Below are positions 1 through 5,020 of a DNA stretch of 5,094 bases, in pieces. The stretch is from Deltaproteobacteria bacterium (GTDB lineage: Bacteria > Myxococcota_A > Polyangia > HGW-17 > SLPX01). The stretch is from positions 1-5,094 of the forward strand of contig JAABSF010000245.1 in the NCBI GenBank assembly GCA_011390535.1, read 5' to 3'. The notes under the pieces were generated by a model that was given only the letters and a program-made list of their open reading frames with translations, had not been told where the DNA came from and searched no databases. The position numbers and the translations under genes are program-made. Position 1 is the stretch's first letter. Every line of letters starts with the position of its first letter.

Positions 1-98
1 TGAGTGGCTTCCACCAGCAGGCTGAATCCATCCCGATTGCCCTCGGCTGCTTTACGCGCCAGTTCTTCCATTCGGGTAATATCAACTCCGGATGCCAT
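1..98 (-). CDS. Probable ECF-type RNA polymerase sigma factor, N-terminus only (cut by window edge)
   Basis: Only the first 32 codons are visible; the gene continues beyond position 1. The segment LARKAAEGNRDGFSLLVEAT (residues 13-32) resembles the start of sigma-70 region 2 in extracytoplasmic-function sigma factors. There, an amphipathic helix is followed by a G-(D/N)-R-(D/E)-x-F turn and a second helix. Here the turn is G20-N21-R22-D23-G24-F25, with Gly where Ala is commonest. The ATG at 98 is preferred because GGGAG lies 5 bases upstream. A second in-frame ATG at codon 10 (69-71) would give a start nearer the usual ECF beginning but has no well-placed ribosome binding site. If correct, the protein would recruit RNA polymerase to a specific promoter set. 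The gene follows the efflux operon on the same strand after 88 bases. The assignment rests on about 20 residues, so another helical protein is possible. Confidence 0.6.
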   Translation of the reverse strand, partial: MASGVDITRMEELARKAAEGNRDGFSLLVEAT

Positions 99-103
99 CT
101 CTT

Positions 104-108
104 CTCCC
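104..108 (-). promoter_or_regulatory. Ribosome binding site of the probable sigma factor gene
   Basis: GGGAG on the minus strand, within GGGAGAAGAG, lies 5 bases before the ATG at 98. This supports that start over the internal ATG at codon 10, whose nearest GGAG is 14 bases away. Confidence 0.55.
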
Positions 109-114
109 GTCTCA

Positions 115-138
115 CAAAGACAAAGACAAACACAAAAT
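115..138. repeat. Imperfect tandem hexamer repeat (CAAAGA-type, four units)
   Basis: The plus strand shows CAAAGA, CAAAGA, CAAACA and CAAAAT in direct succession. On the minus strand this is a T-rich, G-punctuated tract in the presumed 5' leader of the sigma-like gene, ending shortly before its ribosome binding site. Units 1 and 2 are identical; units 3 and 4 differ by one and two bases. It may be simple low-complexity sequence; no function can be assigned. Confidence 0.5.
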
Positions 139-143
139 GCAGT

Positions 144-164
144 CGCCTTGAAACCCTCAGGGCG
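144..164. other. Short stem-loop between the permease gene and the sigma-like gene
   Basis: CGCCTTGA and TCAGGGCG can pair around a 5-base AACCC loop. Read as plus-strand RNA the stem is 8 bp with one G-U pair; in minus-strand RNA, the operon's direction, the same position becomes a C-A mismatch. On the minus strand a moderately T-rich stretch follows, but only 6 bases later and interrupted by G (ATTTTGTGTTTG). It could be a weak terminator or attenuator between the efflux operon and the sigma-like gene, but it is not a canonical intrinsic terminator. Confidence 0.3.
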
Positions 165-186
165 CTGACAAAAAAACGGATGTAAC

Positions 187-1398
187 TCATTCTTGCCTCA
201 ATGCTTCCACCGGGTCCAGCCTTGATGCCTTCATAGCCGGAAAAAGCCCGAAAAATACCCCTGTCAGCGCCGCTATGGCGAACGCGAAAACCACGCTGGC
301 AGGCGAAACAGCCGTCTGCCAAGTGGTTCCGGCAGCCACCGCACGAGAAGCGGCAAAACCGGCGCCAATTCCCACCAAGCCACCGATTACACTCAACAAC
401 ATGGCCTCCACGAGAAACTGGAACAACACATCCCGTCCCCGGGCCCCCACGGCCTTGCGTATACCGATCTCTCGGGTTCTTTCAGTTACCGAGACCAACA
501 TAATGTTCATTATTCCTATCCCACCCACCAACATTGAAACAACCGCCACCGCTGCCAGCAAATTTGTAAAAGTATCCGAGACTTCGTTCATGGTGGTTAG
601 GAGCTCTTTTTGATTCCGGATATTGAAATCAGGTTCTTGTCCCGGACTCAAACGATGACGTCGCATCAACAGCGCCTCTATCTCAGCCTGTGTCGACTCC
701 ATCTTGCTCTCGGATACGACTGAAACATTGATAGCTCGCAGATAGTCGACTCCAAACAACCTCTTCTGTGCGGTGGATAGGGGAACCAAGATCATATCAT
801 CAGGATCTCGAAACCCTTGCTGGCCTTTTGCCGTGAGCACCCCAAGAACTTTAAAGTTCACCCCTTTTATTCTGATTGTCTCACCAACTGCGGTCCCGCT
901 ATCGAACAACTCCTTGTAGGCTGTTGCCCCGAGGACGGCTGTTTTACTGCGACTCTTCACGTCAGCATCAGTAAAGAACGACCCTTCGGACAACTCAAAA
1001 TTGTTCACCTCTAAATATGGCGGGGTCACCCCTAAAACAGTGGTGTTGGTGTTTTGAGAGAGATATTTCACCTGAGCGGATTTACCCGCCTCCGGCGCCA
1101 CCAAAGCCGCATCGCTGATCTCCCGCTCAATAGCCAGCGCGTCGGCTGCCGTCAAGGTGTTTACCGACGCGCTTCGTACGTGACGTCTGCGGCTGAACCC
1201 GGGCCTGATTACCAGCAGGTTTGTTCCCATCCCCTGGATCCTCTCTGAAACCTGACGTCTCGCACCTTCGCCGATGCTCACCATTGTTATCACTGCGGAT
1301 ACACCGATAATGATTCCCAGCATGGTGAGAGAAGAACGCAACTTATGATGAGCGACGCTATTGAAAGCGACTCGAAACAACTGAGCAAAAAGGTTCAT
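187..1398 (-). CDS. MacB-type ABC transporter permease (FtsX/MacB_PCD family)
   Basis: This is the inner-membrane permease subunit of the efflux pump (403 residues). Residues 20-42 form the first membrane helix. A large periplasmic domain of the MacB core type spans about 43-270. Three C-terminal helices follow at about 277-303, 325-355 and 366-388. The conserved FtsX-family loop ERTREIGIRKAVGA (306-319) is present, and the C-terminus ASRLDPVEALRQE is a family hallmark. Family members work as dimers; ATP hydrolysis moves the periplasmic domain mechanically (mechanotransmission) rather than passing substrate through the membrane. There is no fused ATPase domain, unlike the roughly 650-residue MacB of Escherichia coli; the ATPase is the preceding gene, and its stop overlaps this start as ATGA. 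The start is backed by GAGGTGAT 3 bases upstream. Length and motifs suggest an intact gene. Lipoprotein-release (LolC/E) permeases are related, but the adaptor and TolC neighbours favour efflux. The substrate is unknown. Confidence 0.93.
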   Translation of the reverse strand: MNLFAQLFRVAFNSVAHHKLRSSLTMLGIIIGVSAVITMVSIGEGARRQVSERIQGMGTNLLVIRPGFSRRRHVRSASVNTLTAADALAIEREISDAALVAPEAGKSAQVKYLSQNTNTTVLGVTPPYLEVNNFELSEGSFFTDADVKSRSKTAVLGATAYKELFDSGTAVGETIRIKGVNFKVLGVLTAKGQQGFRDPDDMILVPLSTAQKRLFGVDYLRAINVSVVSESKMESTQAEIEALLMRRHRLSPGQEPDFNIRNQKELLTTMNEVSDTFTNLLAAVAVVSMLVGGIGIMNIMLVSVTERTREIGIRKAVGARGRDVLFQFLVEAMLLSVIGGLVGIGAGFAASRAVAAGTTWQTAVSPASVVFAFAIAALTGVFFGLFPAMKASRLDPVEALRQE

Positions 1399-2159
1399 GA
1401 CATCACCTCTGCTTTCTCTTTATCCGGCGCACAAACGGTTCCCGCCGACTCTACTTGAATATCTATCTGTCCATCGTCGGCAGCTCGCGGCTCAAACCTC
1501 TCGTCTTTCTCCAAGACCCCGTCGCGTATCATCAGCAGGCGCCGGCAGTGTTCGGCGACTTCATGTTCATGTGTCACCATCAACACCGTTGTCCCTTCTC
1601 TATGCAGCTTCGTAAAAATCTTAAGGATCTCTTCACCGGTTTTACTGTCTAAGTTCCCTGTTGGTTCGTCTGCCAAGATAACCGGCGGATTCGTAACCAG
1701 AGCTCTGGCGATTGCCACCCGCTGTCGCTGCCCGCCTGAAAGCTCAGAAGGCTTGTGGTGAGCGCGATCCTCAAGACCAACTCGTCGAAGCGCCTCTTTG
1801 GCTTTTTTGTGAGGATCTGAAACTCCTGCATAAAGAAGAGGAAGCGCCACATTGTCCAGGGCCGAGTCAAGCTGCAACAAGTTGAAACTCTGAAAAACAA
1901 AGCCAAGCTTTCTGTTACGGATGCTAGCCAGCCCGTCGGCAGAGAGTGCCGCCACATCCTCTCCGTCCAGCAAATATTTTCCCGAGCTTGGTCGATCCAG
2001 ACATCCCAATATATTCATCAGGGTGGATTTCCCGCTGCCGGAAGGCCCCATTACCGCCACCATCTCTCCTGCCGCGATATGTATGTCCAGACCCCGCAGC
2101 GCATGAACCTTATGTTCACCCATACAATAAGTCTTTGTGATTGATTCCAGATGTATCAT
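1395..2159 (-). CDS. MacB/LolD-type ABC transporter ATP-binding subunit
   Basis: This is the cytoplasmic ATPase that powers the permease encoded next (254 residues). The nucleotide-binding motifs are complete and in order: aromatic A-loop Y11, Walker A GPSGSGKST (38-46), Q-loop Q90 in FVFQSFNLL, signature LSGGQRQ (140-146), Walker B VILADEP with catalytic E165, D-loop near GNLD (168-171), and switch histidine H197 in VTHE. This pattern is typical of the MacB/LolD/FtsE group (COG1136-like). A charged tail from about residue 217 to 254 exceeds the usual length of this domain, about 220-235 residues. The start overlaps the adaptor's stop as ATGA, and GGAGG lies 6 bases before it inside the adaptor gene. 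The end overlaps the permease start as ATGA. Two copies are expected per transporter. LolD is an alternative name by sequence, but the context is efflux. No defect is seen. Confidence 0.95.
   Translation of the reverse strand: MIHLESITKTYCMGEHKVHALRGLDIHIAAGEMVAVMGPSGSGKSTLMNILGCLDRPSSGKYLLDGEDVAALSADGLASIRNRKLGFVFQSFNLLQLDSALDNVALPLLYAGVSDPHKKAKEALRRVGLEDRAHHKPSELSGGQRQRVAIARALVTNPPVILADEPTGNLDSKTGEEILKIFTKLHREGTTVLMVTHEHEVAEHCRRLLMIRDGVLEKDERFEPRAADDGQIDIQVESAGTVCAPDKEKAEVMS
1402..1409 (-). promoter_or_regulatory. Strong ribosome binding site of the permease gene, inside the ATPase gene
   Basis: GAGGTGAT on the minus strand is a perfect 8-base complement to the usual 3' end of 16S rRNA (AUCACCUC). 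It lies 3 bases before the permease ATG; counted from the GAGG core the spacing is 7. It is made of the ATPase codons for Glu-Val-Met near the C-terminus. Together with the ATGA stop/start overlap it indicates translational coupling and matched output of the two subunits. Confidence 0.8.
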
Positions 2160-3367
2160 CTCCTACCTCCCATCATGCGACGCATGTTTCTTGAAGAATC
2201 TCTTCCCCTCCCACGATTTCCCCCGCCTCCCCTTTTTTCCGATTTACCGCTTCTCTTCTTGGACTGCGACGCAATCACGATTTTCTCTCCGGCTTGGAGT
2301 CCGGACACCACCTCCACCATTACTCCATCGGACATACCCAGCTTGATCCGCTTTCGATTTCCCGCAGAGTCGACAACCAAAGCTCTTCCGCCGCGAAGGG
2401 TCCGCACAAATCTTCTCGGCAATAACACCACATCTTTTCGCTCTTTTACCTTTATCTCCACATTGGCGGTCATATTCGGCCGGAGGGCCTTGCTTCCCGC
2501 CTCATCGGCCTGAACCACAACTTCAAACACGGTCACATTGTTTTCTTCTTTGCCCTGAGGAGAGATTCTCAAAACATGACCTCCAAACTCTTTTCCCGGA
2601 AAAGCATCAGCGGTAATAACCGTCTCCATCCCCGGCTGCACCTTTGCCACGTCCGCTTCATCTACTTCCACCCTGATAAAGAGCCTGCTGAGATCAGCGA
2701 TCCTGAGTAACGCCGTACCTCCGGAAACTGAATTAGTTCCGGAAGAAACAATCTGTCCGGGTTGCACCAACCGCTCTAAAACAGTCCCGTTTACAGGGGC
2801 TTTGATTTGAGTCTCTGAGAGTCGATCTCTGGCTTCAGAGAGCTGCTCTTTCGCCTTTTGAATTTTAGCCCCTGATAAGGCCGCCTCAGCATTCAGTACA
2901 GCCAACTCTTTTCGCAGAGTGTCCACCGACTCTTTGGCCACGAGCCCCTTTTCCAAAAGCTTGAGCTCCCTATCCAGCTTGCCTGAAATGTGGCTGCGTT
3001 TATGCTTGATGGCAGTATAGCCCGCCTGACTCATTCTGAGCTCCGCCCTCGCCTGGTTCACCCGACGTTTTTCAACAATGGGATCTACGGTCATCAAGAG
3101 CTGACCCTTTTCAACGCCATCGCCTTCTTGGACCATTACCTTTTCAATCTCACCCGATGCCTTGGGCTTTATCTCCACAATGTATTCCGGTTCAGTTGAA
3201 CCAGTGGCGGAAACCTTCTCCACCAGGTCGCCCCTAACTGCCTCGGCTGTCTCAAAATTGGGCTTCTCTTCCGCTTTGGCCCCCATTTTCCACCAGATCA
3301 ATACCCCGGCCGATACCACCATCAATATCAACATCCATGAGAGCTTTTTCTTGGTTTTTTTTGACAT
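2156..3367 (-). CDS. MacA/HlyD-type periplasmic adaptor (membrane fusion protein) of an ABC efflux pump
   Basis: The adaptor links the inner-membrane ABC transporter to the outer membrane channel (403 residues). A basic N-terminus (KKTKKK) and a membrane helix at about 10-27 anchor it, with the rest periplasmic. The first half of the lipoyl domain is at 63-95 (ASGEIEKVMVQEGDGVEKG). An alpha-helical hairpin spans about 96-186, and the second lipoyl half is at 187-208 (IKAPVNGTVLERLVQPGQIV). A beta-barrel lies at about 225-308 and a membrane-proximal domain at about 310-366. The last 37 residues are an Arg/Gly/Lys-rich tail outside the normal fold. At the hairpin tip the TolC-docking R-x3-L-x6-S motif reads R133, L137, A144. 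The ATG has AAGGA 8 bases upstream. The gene follows the outer membrane factor by 62 bases and overlaps the ATPase start as ATGA. The family is clear; the MacA subtype is inferred from the ABC partner. Confidence 0.92.
   Translation of the reverse strand: MSKKTKKKLSWMLILMVVSAGVLIWWKMGAKAEEKPNFETAEAVRGDLVEKVSATGSTEPEYIVEIKPKASGEIEKVMVQEGDGVEKGQLLMTVDPIVEKRRVNQARAELRMSQAGYTAIKHKRSHISGKLDRELKLLEKGLVAKESVDTLRKELAVLNAEAALSGAKIQKAKEQLSEARDRLSETQIKAPVNGTVLERLVQPGQIVSSGTNSVSGGTALLRIADLSRLFIRVEVDEADVAKVQPGMETVITADAFPGKEFGGHVLRISPQGKEENNVTVFEVVVQADEAGSKALRPNMTANVEIKVKERKDVVLLPRRFVRTLRGGRALVVDSAGNRKRIKLGMSDGVMVEVVSGLQAGEKIVIASQSKKRSGKSEKRGGGGNRGRGRDSSRNMRRMMGGRR
2166..2170 (-). promoter_or_regulatory. 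Ribosome binding site of the ATPase gene, inside the adaptor gene
   Basis: GGAGG on the minus strand lies 6 bases before the ATPase ATG at 2159. It is formed by the adaptor's last glycine codons (GGA GGT). It fixes the start at the ATGA overlap and suggests coupled translation. Confidence 0.75.
2205..2232 (-). other. G-quadruplex-type motif in the coding strand of the adaptor gene
   Basis: On the minus strand four runs of at least three G occur in order: GGGG (2229-2232), GGGGG (2220-2224), GGG (2210-2212) and GGGG (2205-2208). The loops are 4, 7 and 1 bases. This meets the common G3+N1-7 rule, so the operon mRNA and the non-template DNA strand could fold it. It coincides with glycine codons of the adaptor tail and ends about 45 bases before the ATPase start. 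Folding in the cell is unproven. Confidence 0.5.
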
Positions 3368-3375
3368 GGTTCTTT

Positions 3376-3380
3376 TCCTT
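3376..3380 (-). promoter_or_regulatory. Ribosome binding site of the adaptor gene
   Basis: AAGGA on the minus strand, within AAAGGAAAAG, lies 8 bases before the adaptor ATG at 3367, in the 62-base spacer after the outer membrane factor gene. That spacer shows neither a GC-rich hairpin with a T-run nor a convincing promoter, so read-through from the upstream gene is expected. Confidence 0.65.
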
Positions 3381-3429
3381 TATGTTTTCTTCTAAAGCAT
3401 CTCTGCCTTGATAATTTTGATCCCGCGTC

Positions 3430-5007
3430 TCATCCCTTTACTTTTTCAACCAAGGTTCCGGATGCCACGCGTAAAGCCACCAGCGACTGGTTATATTTGG
3501 CTTTCGCCTCTTCCAGGTTCAGCCGCTCTTTCAACAAATCAGCTTGGACAAGAGTCAACATTTGAGCCGATGACTTTCCCGCCCGGTAACGATCCCGCTC
3601 ATTTTCAAATTTTAATTGAGCCAAGCGTACCGCCGAACGAGTCAAGGCCAATGTCTCCCACGTTGTCTCCACATTTCTCCAAGAGATTTTCAGTTCTTCT
3701 GCAATAACCTGGCGGGCATCATCAACCTCCATTTTGGCCCGCTGGTGCTCTAAATCCGCTTTCATCTTTTGCGAGCGAGCCAACCGGTTACCCAGTGGTA
3801 TCTCCAGAATAAACCCCACAGACCAGGTCAAATTCGTTGCATTTGGAGTCGTGACTGGGGTGGCGCCACCTAAACCATTAATTCGGCCCCCTCCCTCGGA
3901 GACCCGACCAACCCCCACAGAAGCCGCGAAATCAAGCCGAGGGAGCAAATCATTGGAAGCCGCTTTTGAAAGTGACGCCCGCGCCTTTACTTTCTTCAAA
4001 AGGGCTTGGTGATCTCCTCTCCGGCGAAACGCCACATCTTCAAGCTCTTTCATGTCCACAGATGGCTTCCTCACCTCTGGTGAACCCTGGAGCACAAACC
4101 CCCTAGTATTTCCCGCCGCACCTTTAAGGTCGCCCAGCAAACGGGCCAAACGATCGCTCGCGTTCTTCTCTTTCGCCTTCGCTTCCATGATTGCGCGGCG
4201 TTGAATCTGCACAGCGTACATTGCCCCCACTTTTTCAACCTCAGGTTGTTTTCCTGCCGTTATCAAGGCCTCCGTCTCTTTTAAAATAGCCTCTGACTGC
4301 TTCAGCCCTACCTCCTGTGTCTTCACATCCGCCTGAGCGGCAAAGAGCTCCCAATAAGCATCCAACGTCTTAGCAGCCAGCATCTCGGCCTTTCTGCGCA
4401 GCTCTTCCCGTGCCGCGTTCCTCTCCGCCGAAGCCGCCGTAATCTCAGCGTTGTTGGCTTCGCGATCAGCGCCGCGAAGGATGGCCTGCCTCAACGTCAC
4501 GGCTCCTCCTCCTCCATAACCAATTTGAGACTCGCCCAATATTCCAGACTCATCACTCCGCTCATTTTTTCGCGCCAACCCCCCTGAAACGGAGGCTTCA
4601 ATGGTCGTGCCTGTATCAAAAGCCTTTTTGATACCCGCTCTCGCCACAACATCAATTGAAGAGACGGTCCCGTCGAGGGACTGGGAGGCCGTTCCGCCCA
4701 TATCGTTTATTGCTGCGTCACCTCCAGTCGAGACTTCACCGAAAACTATGGGATCATATCCGGCCTTGGCTCTCTTAACAGCGGTAGCTGCAATCTCCGG
4801 AGCCAAGCGATCTATTTTGATGGAGAGGTTGTTCCGGAGCGCTCTCTTCACCGCCTCCTCCGGCGTCAAGCTCATGGAAGATGGTGCAGCTAAGGCGCCA
4901 TTTTCCAAGAAACAAAAGAAACAAAGAGTCAGTGCCAGAAAAGCTATTCCTTTTGTTGACTCGATTATCTTGATGCTTCCGATAATCGGAGGTTTTTTCC
5001 ATCTCAT
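3430..5007 (-). CDS. TolC-type outer membrane efflux factor (OEP family)
   Basis: This is the outer membrane channel of the pump (525 residues). After an N-terminal secretion signal, two TolC repeats are visible. The first begins LTPEEAVKRALRNNLSI (47-63), continues into beta-strand segments at about 84-140 and the motif LRQAILRGADREAN (172-185), then long Ala/Glu/Lys-rich helices at 186-290. The second begins near DMKELEDVAFRRRGDHQALL (318-337), with strands LLPRLDFAASVGVG (354-367) and WSVGFILEIPLGNRLA (395-410), then helices to about 515. This is the expected layout for a protomer that trimerises into a beta-barrel plus periplasmic tunnel. The first repeat has Ala176 where relatives often have Pro (QPLL-like); the second keeps Pro404. 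The length is within the usual range or slightly long. The start is supported by AAGGAG 7 bases upstream. It is first of the visible operon, with the adaptor 62 bases downstream. The family is secure; the substrate is not. Confidence 0.92.
   Translation of the reverse strand: MRWKKPPIIGSIKIIESTKGIAFLALTLCFFCFLENGALAAPSSMSLTPEEAVKRALRNNLSIKIDRLAPEIAATAVKRAKAGYDPIVFGEVSTGGDAAINDMGGTASQSLDGTVSSIDVVARAGIKKAFDTGTTIEASVSGGLARKNERSDESGILGESQIGYGGGGAVTLRQAILRGADREANNAEITAASAERNAAREELRRKAEMLAAKTLDAYWELFAAQADVKTQEVGLKQSEAILKETEALITAGKQPEVEKVGAMYAVQIQRRAIMEAKAKEKNASDRLARLLGDLKGAAGNTRGFVLQGSPEVRKPSVDMKELEDVAFRRRGDHQALLKKVKARASLSKAASNDLLPRLDFAASVGVGRVSEGGGRINGLGGATPVTTPNATNLTWSVGFILEIPLGNRLARSQKMKADLEHQRAKMEVDDARQVIAEELKISWRNVETTWETLALTRSAVRLAQLKFENERDRYRAGKSSAQMLTLVQADLLKERLNLEEAKAKYNQSLVALRVASGTLVEKVKG
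4888..5007 (-). other. Signal peptide of the outer membrane factor
   Basis: Residues 1-40 carry a basic, unusually long n-region (about 20 residues), a hydrophobic core at 21-34 (IAFLALTLCFFCFL) and an Ala-x-Ala cleavage site, ALA before AP, at about 40/41. The cysteines at 29 and 32 do not sit in a lipobox (no small residue at -1), so Sec export and signal peptidase I cleavage are expected rather than lipidation. Confidence 0.75.
4962..4990. repeat. Overlapping inverted repeats in the first codons of the outer membrane factor gene
   Basis: TCCGATAATCGGA (4978-4990) is a perfect 6-bp inverted repeat around one central base. Its core also pairs with CGATTATC at 4962-4969 (partner GATAATCG, 4981-4988), giving an alternative 8-bp stem with an 11-base loop. 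The two pairings exclude each other. They lie about 20-45 bases after the start codon, where structure can affect translation initiation, or the 13-base palindrome could be a protein-binding half. No function is shown. Confidence 0.35.
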
Positions 5008-5014
5008 GATCTGT

Positions 5015-5020
5015 CTCCTT
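5015..5020 (-). promoter_or_regulatory. Ribosome binding site of the outer membrane factor gene
   Basis: AAGGAG on the minus strand lies 7 bases before the ATG at 5007, a near-ideal site that fixes this start. This matters because the resulting n-region of the signal peptide is long and there is no other Met before the cleavage site. Confidence 0.8.

Larger units (their letters stand above)
2159..2269 (-). other. Arg/Gly-rich C-terminal tail of the adaptor
   Basis: Residues 367-403 are dominated by Lys, Arg, Gly and Ser, with GGGGNRGRGRD and a closing RRMMGGRR, and almost no acidic residues. The segment has no predicted fold and lies beyond the membrane-proximal domain, so it should be a flexible, strongly basic periplasmic extension. 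Similar Gly/Arg tails occur in some adaptors of ABC efflux systems, but their role is not established as far as I know. Confidence 0.75.

Noticed and set aside
170..176. T7 run (minus strand) shortly after the permease stop, as an intrinsic terminator
   Set aside because: No stable hairpin precedes the run in the transcribed direction; the stem-loop at 144-164 comes after it.
275..613. 112-codon plus-strand ORF opposite the permease gene
   Set aside because: Antisense shadow of a conserved permease region; Pro/Thr/Ala-rich, with no recognisable family.
1649..1957. 102-codon minus-strand ORF inside the ATPase gene
   Set aside because: It overlaps the ATPase in another frame, has no recognisable domain, and the ATPase frame carries every expected motif there.
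2151..2513. 120-codon plus-strand ORF opposite the adaptor C-terminus
   Set aside because: Antisense of the Arg/Gly-rich tail, giving a Pro/Ser/Leu-rich product with no domain features; the adaptor frame is clearly the real one.
3368..3429. Possible terminator or promoter between the outer membrane factor and adaptor genes
   Set aside because: No GC-rich hairpin with a T-run and no -35/-10 pair with acceptable spacing; only the adaptor ribosome binding site is supported.
4902..4924. Lipobox in the outer membrane factor signal peptide (cysteines 29 and 32)
   Set aside because: The residues before both cysteines are large (Leu and Phe at -1), while a good ALA signal peptidase I site follows at 40.
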